DNA of 49,092 nt from Candidatus Zymogenus saltonus (GCA_016929395.1 JAFGIX010000055.1:1-49092); one strand, 5' to 3'. Positions 15,321 to 23,206 are shown, counted from the stretch's first letter. The notes: generated by a model not told the origin, from the letters alone. Numbers and translations are program-made.

Positions 15321-16254
15321 CCGTCTTCCCCCTCTCTGGAAATGCCTCCGGATGGAGGAGCCTTGTCAGCTCGTAGAGCCCGTCGACGATCCTTGGCGAG
15401 GGGCGGTCGACGATGTCCGAGTCTATCGTATATATCCTCCCCTTTGCCACGGCCGGAATTGCCCCAAACCTCGACCAGATTTTGACCTCCCTTTTGTCGA
15501 CATCACCAGGAGACATCGTCGTTATGACTATGACCTCCGGCGCCCTGACGATTATCTCCTCCATGGAAAACTGGGGATAGCGGACCCTCTCGCCTGCGGC
15601 GATATTAACGCCCCCGGCGATATTTATAAGGTCGTCCTGAAACGTCCCCGAGCTCATCGTTATGATCGGCTCCACCGAAAAGGTCAAGAGGACCCTGACT
15701 TTCTTTAGGCCCTTGACCCGCGCCCTTACTTCGTCGATCCTCCTCTCCATCCCTCGGGCGAGGCGTTCCGCCTCCTTTCCCTTCGACACGAGCGTCCCTA
15801 TTTCCCGGACGGTTTCGATTATCCCCGATATATCGGTCGGGTTTATGACGTAGACCGGTATCCCCAATGTTTGGAGCTTTGCTATCTCCTTTTCCTTCTC
15901 ACCGTCGGCGGTGGCGATCACCAGATCGGGGGAGAGCTCCACGATCCTCTCGAGATTAGGCTTTATGTAGGTGCCCACCTTCGGGAGGGAGCGGGCGGCC
16001 TCCGGGTAGTCGGAGAACTCGCTTACGCCGACGACCTTGCTTCCCGCGCCCACGGCGAAGAGTATCTCCGTTATGTTTGGGGCCAGCGAGACAATCCTCT
16101 TCGGGTTTTCCGGGACGGTTATCGTTCGGCCCATCTGGTCGACGATGCGCCTCTCCGAGGCGTGGGCCGCCGCCGCCGCGAGGACAACGAGAAGAGCTGA
16201 TATTAGTATTAATACTAAAACGGCCGACCTGATTAATGTCTTTTCTCTTTTCAA
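15310..16254 (-). CDS. btuF: Vitamin B12 periplasmic binding protein BtuF
   Basis: 314 aa from TTG 16254. A signal peptide (MKREKTLIRSAVLVLILISA, cleaved near AHA-SE) precedes a class III solute-binding protein: RTITVPENPKRIVSLAPNIT, GVSEFSDYP, a long inter-domain helix (IDEVRARVKGLKK) and a C-terminal PRIVDGLYELTRLLHP that is typical of BtuF. The protein would deliver B12 to BtuCD. The open frame extends to TTG 16365 and ATG 16335, but those starts lie upstream of a strong terminator hairpin (16256-16287) and give no signal peptide, so TTG 16254 just after the hairpin is chosen, with the GGGG of the hairpin as weak ribosome site. First gene of the B12 operon. Confidence 0.85.
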   Translation of the reverse strand: MKREKTLIRSAVLVLILISALLVVLAAAAAHASERRIVDQMGRTITVPENPKRIVSLAPNITEILFAVGAGSKVVGVSEFSDYPEAARSLPKVGTYIKPNLERIVELSPDLVIATADGEKEKEIAKLQTLGIPVYVINPTDISGIIETVREIGTLVSKGKEAERLARGMERRIDEVRARVKGLKKVRVLLTFSVEPIITMSSGTFQDDLINIAGGVNIAAGERVRYPQFSMEEIIVRAPEVIVITTMSPGDVDKREVKIWSRFGAIPAVAKGRIYTIDSDIVDRPSPRIVDGLYELTRLLHPEAFPERGKTDGN

Positions 16255-16255
16255 A

Positions 16256-16287
16256 ATAAAACCCCGACCGGAGAGGGTCGGGGTAAA
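16256..16287 (-). terminator. Riboswitch-controlled transcription terminator before btuF
   Basis: On the minus strand ACCCCGACC pairs with GGTCGGGGT around CTCTCC and runs into TTTATTTTG. It ends directly at the TTG start of btuF and lies about 230 nt downstream of the B12 box, as expected for an attenuator closed when cobalamin is abundant. Confidence 0.75.
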
Positions 16288-16514
16288 AATCGAATACAGA
16301 TTGGCGAATATCAAACGAGGATCAAATGTGATCATACCGGGCGGCAATGTACCGATCCTATTCAACCTTTAGCTCCATAGATCGGTTCACGGCTCGGCTT
16401 CGATTCTTGAGGCCGTCCCCCCCTCGGAAGACGGGCGTGTCCCAATATCACCGGGAGTTGATTTAAAATGAACCGTTTCCTCCATCGGCCTTGATGAGAC
16501 ACGCTTAAATCCTA

Positions 16515-16700
16515 TCGGGAATCGGTCAGGTTCCTGGCTTGGGGGAGTTAATACGGCCATACTATATAGGCGGGCAAAGATTGCCGCCGACAGCCTAGGC
16601 CGATTATTGGAACTCCCCGCTAACAGTTGCGGGGCAGCGACGGTTTTCCACCGTCTTCCCTGAGATCGAGCTTCACGGCGCCGTTGAATTCCCGGAGTTT
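16515..16700 (-). ncRNA. Cobalamin riboswitch upstream of btuFCD
   Basis: Minus-strand order: GGCGCCGTGAAGCTCG, then GGGAAGACGGTGGAAAACCG, the CGCTGCCCCGCAACTGTTAG core (exact match to the consensus), a GGCTGTCGGCGGC arm, and the B12 box AAGCCAGGAACCTGACC (about 16523-16539). Downstream, CGTGTCTC and GGGACACG can form a further hairpin before the terminator. More canonical than the copy before btuB. Confidence 0.95.
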
Positions 16701-16799
16701 GCAACATACATTAATACCCCACCATCCCCCAATCTCCCCCAAAAACCGCCACTCCCTCCCGATAACTACCAATCCTTCCCAATAATCACCACCCCCCGA

Positions 16800-17060
16800 C
16801 AAGCAAAATCTGCCGACCCATGCTGAACAGCTGCCTCCAACTCATCAAGCAAGATTTGCCGACCCATGATAGATAGTTACCTCCAACCCCGACAAGCAAA
16901 ATTTGCCGACCCATACCAGATTGTTCCCCCCAACTCCCCAACCGAAATTTGCCGACCCACACCAGATTGTTCTCTCCAACTCCCCAACCGAAATTTGCCA
17001 ACCCACGTTGAACAGTTACCTCCAATCCCAACAACCAAAAATTGCCGACCCCCCGCCGCG
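16800..17060. repeat. 46-47-bp tandem repeat in the B12 operon leader
   Basis: The word TGCCGACCCA (or one-base variants) recurs at 16811, 16857, 16904, 16950, 16996 and 17043, spaced 46-47 bp, each with a CCAAC/CCCC-rich partner about 25 bp later. Looser copies extend to about 16741. The array is non-coding and lies between the operon promoter and the riboswitch, so it should be transcribed as leader RNA. Nothing else is recognised between 16705 and 17118. Confidence 0.85.
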
Positions 17061-17118
17061 AAACAAGATCGCCGATCCCAAAAACAAAAATTCAAAGAAC
17101 AGATTTGTATGGTAACGA

Positions 17119-17146
17119 ATTATATATTTTTAATTTTTTTTGTCAA
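17119..17146 (-). promoter_or_regulatory. Consensus sigma-70 promoter of the B12 operon
   Basis: Minus-strand TTGACA (17141-17146), a 16-nt A-rich spacer and TATAAT (17119-17124), both perfect hexamers. Start predicted near 17112, giving a leader of about 860 nt through the tandem repeats and riboswitch to btuF. Confidence 0.75.
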
Positions 17147-17194
17147 TATAAATATACTTGTAACCCGGGAAAAACGATATTTGCCCGGCACACG

Positions 17195-17953
17195 CTAAAA
17201 TTTGTACTCCTTATTTTTCGGATCGAAGTCCTTGTCCGTGAGATCGACATCGGTCTTTATATCTTTATATATATACGACTCGATGAGACCCCCCTTCTCG
17301 TCGTAGGAGAAGAGGGCGTAGATCAAGCGAGAACTTTTGTAGATATATATCTCGGTCCTGGCCGCGTAGCTGCTGTTTTCCACCCTGACGTGAACCGTCT
17401 CGGTATCGCCGTACATCTCCTCGCCGACGTATGTAAGGCGGATCTTGTGATTCGGCTTTTTCATGTCCTCTTTTATCGTAGTGTTTATCCTCCTCATTGT
17501 TGACGCCATTCCGGCCTCGGCCACGCTGTGGCGGTTGTTTCTCATTGCCATGCGGCTTTCAGGAGAGATTTTGATCGTTATAGCCCCGAGAATCCCGCCC
17601 GGGCTTACTATCATCTTGTCGTTGTTTTTGCCCCTTACGTAGATTATCTCCCTCCCGCTGTCATTGCCGCTGTTGATCTTCAGATAGATCATCAACGGCT
17701 TTTTCCACTTGACGTAGATATTCTGGGCCGGATTGAGCTTTCCCCTTATCCTTTCCTGCTTTATAAGGGTCAGCGTGTATTCGTTAAGCGCATTTGCCCT
17801 CTCCTGACACTTCTTCAGCTCTTCGACAGCCCTCTCGGGGAAGTCCGCCTCTCCCTGTGCGAAGAGGGATAACGGAAACAATAACAAGAACGACACAATA
17901 ATGCCGAGAAAGGTTATCTCCTTTACAAATGGGTGGGCTTTCTTTTTGTTCAC
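17195..17953 (-). CDS. DUF1571 family exported protein (LolA-like fold)
   Basis: 252 aa. The signal peptide MNKKKAHPFVKEITFLGIIV and following hydrophobic run is cleaved near LFA-QG. The body has the pattern I associate with DUF1571: an YTLTLIKQERIRGKLNP strand pair, WKKPLMIYLK, GREIIYVRGKNNDKM, an HSVAEAGM segment and a terminal DLTDKDFDPKNKEYKF. Such proteins are predicted to adopt a LolA/LppX-like half barrel; lipid or lipoprotein handling is inferred, not shown. GTG 17953 has GGAGG 5 nt upstream and gives a clean signal peptide; upstream ATG 17968 overlaps that ribosome site. An extended -10 (TGATATTAT) near 17998-18003 may be its promoter. Divergent from the sigma factor gene. Confidence 0.8.
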   Translation of the reverse strand: MNKKKAHPFVKEITFLGIIVSFLLLFPLSLFAQGEADFPERAVEELKKCQERANALNEYTLTLIKQERIRGKLNPAQNIYVKWKKPLMIYLKINSGNDSGREIIYVRGKNNDKMIVSPGGILGAITIKISPESRMAMRNNRHSVAEAGMASTMRRINTTIKEDMKKPNHKIRLTYVGEEMYGDTETVHVRVENSSYAARTEIYIYKSSRLIYALFSYDEKGGLIESYIYKDIKTDVDLTDKDFDPKNKEYKF

Positions 17954-18079
17954 ACCTGCCTCCAACATCAAACTTAAAAAAAGATTTCAAGCAGATAATA
18001 ATATCACATAAAAATAGTCTTTTCCATCCAGTTGTGGAAATTTTTTCGTTTTTTAGTTTATTGCCGACGGATAAAATAA

Positions 18080-18098
18080 CAAAATCCGAAGGATTTTG
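18080..18098. promoter_or_regulatory. Perfect palindrome between divergent genes
   Basis: CAAAATCC-GAA-GGATTTTG, 8-bp arms, in the gap between the DUF1571 gene and the ECF sigma gene. Without a T tract on the plus side, it could be an operator or an mRNA-leader hairpin; purpose unknown. Confidence 0.4.
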
Positions 18099-18150
18099 CC
18101 TTAAATAGTGTTAAAATAATATAGTGGATATAAACGCTCAAAAAGGGGAG

Positions 18151-18717
18151 ATGTCCGACTTCGAGGCAATGGCGGCCGCGGCCGAGGGGGACAAGTCCGC
18201 CTTTGACGTTATCGTCAAGAGGCACCAGAGCGGACTGATAAACTATTTTTTACGCTACTCGGGAAATCTCGATACCGCCGCGGAGCTCGCCCAGGAGGTC
18301 TTCCTCAAGATCTACAAGGCCAGGGACAGGTACAAGCCGGAGGCGAAGTTTACGACCTACCTGTTCAGGGTGGCCCACAACCTCGCCATCAACGAGCTCA
18401 TCGCAAAGAAGAGGCCCGACACAAGATCCTTAGATAACGAAGACGGGGTCGACCCCCCGGACTACGAGGGGATCGATCCCGAGACGGAGACGATGGCGGC
18501 TGAAACCTCTCAGACCATAAGGGAGGCGCTGTTAAGGCTCAATCCCGCTGAGCGCTCTGTTATTATCCTTAAATACACCCAGGGGATAAGCTACGCCGAA
18601 ATCTCCAAGACCACCGGACGAAGTGTGGCCGGCGTGGAGTCGCTCCTTATAAGGGCAAAGGCAAAGCTCAAGGCGGAGCTGAAAAAGAGGGGAATCACTG
18701 GTGAGATGTTCGCCTGA
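18151..18717 (+). CDS. ECF-type RNA polymerase sigma factor
   Basis: 188 aa. Region 2 spans AFDVIVKRHQSGLINYFLRY through AELAQEVFLKIYKARDRY and FTTYLFRVAHNLAINEL (core binding and -10 recognition). A variable acidic linker follows, then region 4 with LRLNPAERSVIILKYTQG and the helix-turn-helix YAEISKTTGRSVAGVESLL (-35 recognition). No region 1.1 or 3, as in group 4 sigma factors. It probably directs the downstream envelope-protein genes and is held inactive by the anti-sigma factor encoded 296 nt later. The ATG follows AAGGGGAG closely; GTG 18124 is in frame but lacks a ribosome site. I could not identify its target promoter motif. Confidence 0.92.
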   Translation: MSDFEAMAAAAEGDKSAFDVIVKRHQSGLINYFLRYSGNLDTAAELAQEVFLKIYKARDRYKPEAKFTTYLFRVAHNLAINELIAKKRPDTRSLDNEDGVDPPDYEGIDPETETMAAETSQTIREALLRLNPAERSVIILKYTQGISYAEISKTTGRSVAGVESLLIRAKAKLKAELKKRGITGEMFA

Positions 18718-19013
18718 CCTTGAGGGGAGATTTGTCGAAGGTTTATTACTTGGATAGGGGGGAAGGGAGGAAACGGTGTTTTATATAACTACTATTGGGG
18801 ACATGAGCGGAAATGTTTTTCAAGAATCCAAGACTTGGGAGAATCATATTTGAGGGATAATTTTCGATCGACCGAATATTTTCCGCATGATTCTTTAAGG
18901 ATGGCTGTTTATATAGGTGAGAGGACAGTATTATGAGATTATCCGACAAAATAACGGGATACAAAAAACTACTAATGGGCCATGACGCTCTTATATAAAT
19001 TCAGGGCGATATT

Positions 19014-19565
19014 ATGAGACTATACAAGAAGACAATAAAGGGAGAAAAAGGGGCCCACAGGTGGGCCGAGGCGCTCTTCGGGCCGTACCTCGATGGGGAG
19101 CTCGATCCGAAGAGGGAAAAAAAGCTCCAAGACCACATCAAAGAGTGCACTCCCTGCAGGGAGGCGCTTGATCAGGAAAAGGTCCTTATGTCGGGGGTCG
19201 CCGGCGCCCTTAAACCCGTTACTATTCCGGACAGATACGACATCTCGGCTTCCGTGGCGAGAGAGATCAGATCGCTCGAAAATGAAGGGGTATTACACCC
19301 GATCAAGAGGCTGTTCCCGTGGTGGGGGATCAGACCTATGTCTCGTCCCTCCTTCTCCTACGCGATCGCCGCCGCGGTCGGGATATTTATAGGCATCTTT
19401 TCGGGGATACTTACGCCGGGATCGTCCAACACCGCCATATACGTGAACGGCGATTCCTCCTCCGACTCCTCCCTCGATTACATGATTGAAAAGATCTCAT
19501 ATTCCAACGGCGATTCACTGACAAGCTTATACTTCGCAAGCGAAACGGAGGATACAGATGAATAA
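19014..19565 (+). CDS. Zinc-finger anti-sigma factor
   Basis: 183 aa. An N-terminal ZAS-type domain contains H41-x3-C45-x2-C48 (HIKECTPC) after a YLDGELD segment, the usual anti-sigma zinc motif that clamps an ECF sigma factor. One transmembrane helix lies at about 114-133 (FSYAIAAAVGIFIGIFSGIL), placing the C-terminal Ser-rich ~50 residues in the periplasm. The topology matches membrane-bound anti-sigma factors that sense envelope conditions. It is encoded downstream of the sigma gene and overlaps the next gene by 8 nt (ATG inside its last codons), so anti-sigma and Spy-like protein are translationally coupled. Confidence 0.9.
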   Translation: MRLYKKTIKGEKGAHRWAEALFGPYLDGELDPKREKKLQDHIKECTPCREALDQEKVLMSGVAGALKPVTIPDRYDISASVAREIRSLENEGVLHPIKRLFPWWGIRPMSRPSFSYAIAAAVGIFIGIFSGILTPGSSNTAIYVNGDSSSDSSLDYMIEKISYSNGDSLTSLYFASETEDTDE

Positions 19566-20268
19566 AAAAGCATTGATTACCATCCTCGTAGTATCCCTCG
19601 GAATTAACGTGGGGCTCTTCGGCATGTTCCTGTATCGGGGGATTTCTGAAAAGGGATCGGAGCGCATAGGCCCTAGATTACGACCGCCGGAGCCCCGCCC
19701 GGAGCGTCATCTGCCGGGACGGCCCGGATCGGGGCCGCCGGGGCTGCCGAAATGGTTCGAGAGCGAGTGCAAAATAACCGACCAACAGAAAGAGGATATA
19801 AATAAGATTCTCGAAGAGAACAACGAAAAACTCGAAGCCTGCAGAAGAACGATATCCGACAACAGGAAAGAGCTGTTCACCCTCATCAACAAGGAGGACC
19901 CGAACCTCGAGGAGATAGACAAGAAGATCGCCGAGATATCGGCCCTGGAGCTCGATATGGAAAAGATTTTCGTCAGAAAGATCATATCGGTAAGAGGGGT
20001 CCTCACTCCGGATCAGGTCAAACTGCTGGACAGCCACATAGAGAAATATATGCGTCCAGGGAGCAAGTATTCCCCCGGCTTCGAAGGCAAGAGGTACGAT
20101 AACAAAAATTGGAAGGGCGATAGAAGCCATCGACGGGGCTGGAGTAAGAATAAGACAAAAAAGTGGGGAGATGACGAACTCCAGGTCAAAGAGCCGCCGC
20201 AGTCCGAAGTTAGCGAACCGGGAGAAAAGGAGATCGACGGCGGTGAACCCAAAGATATAGAGAAATAA
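19558..20268 (+). CDS. Membrane-anchored Spy/CpxP-like periplasmic sensor or chaperone
   Basis: 236 aa. An N-terminal hydrophobic anchor (residues 6-26) is followed by a Pro/Arg-rich spacer (40-64), then a helical domain with the Spy/CpxP/metal-resistance pattern: CKITDQQKEDINKILEENNE, LFTLINKEDPNLEEIDKKIA and the LTxxQ motif in VLTPDQVKLLDSHI. The C-terminal 70 residues are charged and probably disordered. Family members bind unfolded envelope proteins or divalent metals and often partner with sigma/anti-sigma or two-component systems. Located directly after, and overlapping, the anti-sigma gene, so a sensor role in releasing the sigma factor is a reasonable inference. Confidence 0.8.
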   Translation: MNKKALITILVVSLGINVGLFGMFLYRGISEKGSERIGPRLRPPEPRPERHLPGRPGSGPPGLPKWFESECKITDQQKEDINKILEENNEKLEACRRTISDNRKELFTLINKEDPNLEEIDKKIAEISALELDMEKIFVRKIISVRGVLTPDQVKLLDSHIEKYMRPGSKYSPGFEGKRYDNKNWKGDRSHRRGWSKNKTKKWGDDELQVKEPPQSEVSEPGEKEIDGGEPKDIEK

Positions 20269-20344
20269 GAGCCTTGCTAAATATTTTCACAATTTATCTG
20301 GAGACAAATGAAGCGGGCTTAAACAATAAGGAGAAACAATCAGA

Positions 20345-20668
20345 ATGAGAATTAGAAAAGCAATAAAGCTGCTGACAATATTAGTTGCCGTCTTCGCCTT
20401 CGGCTCCCTCGGCACGAGCTGGTGGAGCGGATCGGCAAGGGCGGAGGTGAGCGACAAGTTGCAGAGCCAAAACACCAGCCGCCAGCGTCTCCGGGACGGA
20501 TCTAACTGCACGACGGGAGGCGGGCTTAACAGCAATGCCAATACCGATGCTTCCGGCAGCGCGAACACCGGAAACGGAAACAGACACAGGGGCGGCAACG
20601 GCAATGGAGGCAGCAGCGGCAATAATTCAGGCGTCAATAAGTCCAAGGGCAAGGGGGGCTCTAAGTAG
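20345..20668 (+). CDS. Small secreted Asn/Gly/Ser-rich protein
   Basis: 107 aa. The signal peptide is predicted to be cleaved at SARA-EV (residue 33). The mature part is low complexity: after TGGGLNSNANTDASGSANTG come runs of Gly, Asn and Ser and a Lys-rich tail. One cysteine (CTTGGG) remains. AAGGAG lies about 11 nt before ATG. No family is recognised. Sandwiched between two Spy/CpxP-like genes in the sigma factor cluster, it is likely an envelope or extracellular component of the same response; composition resembles flexible, possibly matrix-associated polypeptides. Confidence 0.75.
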   Translation: MRIRKAIKLLTILVAVFAFGSLGTSWWSGSARAEVSDKLQSQNTSRQRLRDGSNCTTGGGLNSNANTDASGSANTGNGNRHRGGNGNGGSSGNNSGVNKSKGKGGSK

Positions 20669-20779
20669 AATCAGAGCACCGAAAAAACAAACGAGGACAA
20701 AGCCCGAGTTTCTATTTATATTTGCTTTCTTTGGTATACCAAGCGTAAAAAACCTAAACCGAAAAAAAGGAGAAAAGAT

Positions 20780-21355
20780 ATGAAAAGAGGATTAACAATA
20801 GGAGCTGCGGTTTTTGCCGCGGCGATGCTGATATTTGCGGTCTCGGCATTCACACAGACCGATGAGGCCGCACCTCCGACCCGTCCCTTTTACGGTCCCG
20901 GATACGGGCCCGGATACGGTCCCGGCGAATGCCTGTGGGGATACAACTCGGCCCTTAAGCTGACCGAAGATCAGCAGAAAAAGCTCTCCGACCTTATGAG
21001 AAAGGACGTCACAGATAAATCAAAGATAAGAACGGAGATGCAGCTGAAGCGTATCGAGCTCATGACGCTCTATCAGGCCGACAAGCCCGATCTCAATAAA
21101 ATCGACAGGGTTGAAAAGGAGATCAGGGATCTCAGGGACAAGGAATATGATCTTAAGAAGAAATTCAGGGACAGCGCCCGGAAATTACTGACCAAGGAGC
21201 AGCTCGAGGCCAATCCTTACGCGTTTTGCGGACGTGGCTTCGGCATAGGCCCTGGCTACGGCATGGGCCCGGGGATGGGCCATGGAATGGGATACTACGG
21301 CAAGGGACGTGGTGGTAAAGGCGGTTCCGGCGGAGGTGGATTCTACCGCTGGTAA
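20780..21355 (+). CDS. Spy/CpxP-like periplasmic protein with Gly-rich tail
   Basis: 191 aa. A signal peptide ends near SAFTQ (residue 26). A PGYGPGYGPGE stretch leads into a helical hairpin domain with two LTxxQ motifs (LTEDQQKKL and LTKEQLEA) and the RIELMTLYQADKPDLNKID segment typical of Spy and heavy-metal-resistance proteins. The tail (about 150-191) is rich in Gly, Met, His and Tyr (GPGMGHGMGYYGKG), compatible with metal binding but not proof of it. A strong AAGGAG lies before ATG. Last gene of the sigma factor cluster, followed 26 nt later by a strong terminator. Confidence 0.82.
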   Translation: MKRGLTIGAAVFAAAMLIFAVSAFTQTDEAAPPTRPFYGPGYGPGYGPGECLWGYNSALKLTEDQQKKLSDLMRKDVTDKSKIRTEMQLKRIELMTLYQADKPDLNKIDRVEKEIRDLRDKEYDLKKKFRDSARKLLTKEQLEANPYAFCGRGFGIGPGYGMGPGMGHGMGYYGKGRGGKGGSGGGGFYRW

Positions 21356-21380
21356 GCCGATCAACCACGACGTTTTATAT

Positions 21381-21411
21381 AGGGGGCCGTTTTTCCGGCC
21401 CCCCTTTTTTT
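21381..21411 (+). terminator. Strong rho-independent terminator
   Basis: GGGGGCCG-TTTTTC-CGGCCCCC followed by seven Ts, downstream of the second Spy-like gene and facing the convergent gene ending at 21435. Confidence 0.92.
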
Positions 21412-21434
21412 AAATATCTTTATCCAATCATCTC

Positions 21435-23057
21435 CTATTTGTCCAAAAAGCCCTCGGCGTAATCTTCAGCCAGCTTTACGTATTCCATAAGCCTGTCCGG
21501 GGCCGCGGCCACCGTTCCGTCAACGATCGTAACCATCGGAATCTGCTCCTTGGTCAAGGTCGGCATAGCGAAGGGGCCGTAGCCGAACTCGTGCACCCCG
21601 GTGCTCCCCCGGCACGGGGAGGGGTAACAGAGATGCGGAGTCGAGCGGGCATACTTCTCGAAGATCCCGGGCCAGTGGGCCGGCCCGCCCCACTGGGTCA
21701 GGGGCGTGATGCCCAAGAGCGCGTCGTACCAGAGCTCCCCGGCGACGAGCAGCTCCGGCCGATTCGACTTGAGCTCCGCCTTGATAACCTTCCACCCCTC
21801 GTATACTTGATAATAGGGATCGTTCGTCCAGGTGTCGTGGGTGTCCAGAAATATCGCGTCAATGCCGTAGCCGTCTATTATTGAGGTGAGCGACTCGATC
21901 AGCTTCTCCTGCCACGCCGGGGCCGCCGGGTTGAGCCATATCTGCCAGCCGGGGTCGTACGACCTGTCGGTGCTCCAGTCGGGGCGGTTTCCCAAAAATT
22001 GGGTACCGGAGGCGTCGTGGAGGAGGGAGATCGGCCCGTAGTCCGGGAAATCGGGGTGCTCTCTGTTCGTACAGTTCGCCCCGAACATCGGCATTAATCT
22101 GACGCCCAGCTCCCTCACCCCCTCGACGAGCCTCTTGAAGTCCTCGACGCCCCCCAGCCTCGGCTCGGGGCGGTAATCGCCGTACTGCCAGTAGTAGCGG
22201 CCCTCCCATCCGGGCAGATATGCGAGGAGCCTCTTCCCTTCCATCCTCTTTGCAAACCACTTTATGACGTTCAGCATCTCCTTGTAGGTATTAAAAATAT
22301 ATCCGGTAAAGTGCATCCCGTGGATGGAGAGGACAAGGCTGACGTCTCTAAACCAGGCCGGGACGTCGCCCCTCGTCTCGTAGGTCGAAAAGCCGTACGT
22401 CACGGCAATCCAGTCGAGGAATTTCGACGCCTCGGCCGAAGTGTCTTTCGTAGTCCCCATCTCCCAGGGTGCTGTGTCGATCATCTCTGAGGCCTCGTTG
22501 GCCGTAGCCTCGTAAATCAGCTCCACGTCCACGGCGCCCGTCCCGTCCTCTTTGGGGATAAAGGAGAAGCGCTTCGGGGAGACCGCTTCGTCCTTCGCGG
22601 CGAAGTAGGTATATGTATTCCCGTCCCTCAAAAAGACAATCGGCATCTTCAGCTTGTACTCGTAATCCCAGCGGGGGTAATCGAAGGTGAGGCCCCCCCA
22701 AGGGAAGGGGAGCTTCTCGGAGTGGTCGCTTGTCACGTCCTCCCCCTTAAGGCCGTAGATAATGACCTTAACCGCCCTGAGCTTGTCTTTGAACGCCGCC
22801 TCCACCTTGAACCTCAGCCTTGGGGAGTCGGAGTCGAGCTTCTCCACAAGGAGCATCGCCCCGCCGTCGCACTTCTCCACCCCCCCGGCCCAGGTCAACC
22901 CCCGGGCGGTAAGGATCGCCTTATCCCCCTCTACCTTCAGCTCGCTCCTGTCGGGGTCAAGCCCGTATACGTTTTCGTAGGTAAATATCTCGATCGAAAA
23001 CTCCACGTCGAAGATTGTATACCTGGGATGTTTTGGATCGTAACTTAAACGCTGCAT
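21435..23057 (-). CDS. TIM-barrel glycosidase-like protein
   Basis: 540 aa, no signal peptide, so probably cytoplasmic. The N-terminal ~230 residues look beta-sandwich-like. The C-terminal half has a TIM-barrel character with motifs common in glycoside hydrolases: AYLPGWEGRYYWQYGDYRPE (279-298), RLMPMFGANCTN, LNPAAPAW, GIDAIFLDTHDTW (398-410, D405 a candidate nucleophile) and LLVAGELWYD (436-444, E441 a candidate acid/base). The layout resembles DUF6259-type proteins and distant alpha-amylase relatives, but I cannot fix family or substrate. ATG with AGGG 8 nt upstream and its own promoter at 23179-23206. No sugar transporter or second glycosidase is nearby. Confidence 0.7.
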   Translation of the reverse strand: MQRLSYDPKHPRYTIFDVEFSIEIFTYENVYGLDPDRSELKVEGDKAILTARGLTWAGGVEKCDGGAMLLVEKLDSDSPRLRFKVEAAFKDKLRAVKVIIYGLKGEDVTSDHSEKLPFPWGGLTFDYPRWDYEYKLKMPIVFLRDGNTYTYFAAKDEAVSPKRFSFIPKEDGTGAVDVELIYEATANEASEMIDTAPWEMGTTKDTSAEASKFLDWIAVTYGFSTYETRGDVPAWFRDVSLVLSIHGMHFTGYIFNTYKEMLNVIKWFAKRMEGKRLLAYLPGWEGRYYWQYGDYRPEPRLGGVEDFKRLVEGVRELGVRLMPMFGANCTNREHPDFPDYGPISLLHDASGTQFLGNRPDWSTDRSYDPGWQIWLNPAAPAWQEKLIESLTSIIDGYGIDAIFLDTHDTWTNDPYYQVYEGWKVIKAELKSNRPELLVAGELWYDALLGITPLTQWGGPAHWPGIFEKYARSTPHLCYPSPCRGSTGVHEFGYGPFAMPTLTKEQIPMVTIVDGTVAAAPDRLMEYVKLAEDYAEGFLDK

Positions 23058-23178
23058 ACTGACGCCCTCTAAAATGTTTCAAAAGTTGTAATCAATCCGA
23101 TTTCTGCATACCTCATCTAAAAAAGGTATTGAGGTTTCTATATTTATCCCCGTCCCTGAAATACAAACGATTGGTTCG

Positions 23179-23206
23179 AGGATAACAGAATCTCGATATT
23201 TGTCAA
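23179..23206 (-). promoter_or_regulatory. Sigma-70 type promoter for the glycosidase-like gene
   Basis: Minus-strand TTGACA (23201-23206), 16-nt spacer, TATCCT (23179-23184). Leader of about 115 nt contains ACCTCA/TGAGGT and ATACC/GGTAT arms that overlap and could alternate. Confidence 0.55.

Noticed and set aside
16786-17198. Open frames across the 46-bp tandem repeat on both strands
   Set aside because: Open only because the repeat lacks stops; the proteins are repeat translations without ribosome sites, inside a predicted non-coding leader.
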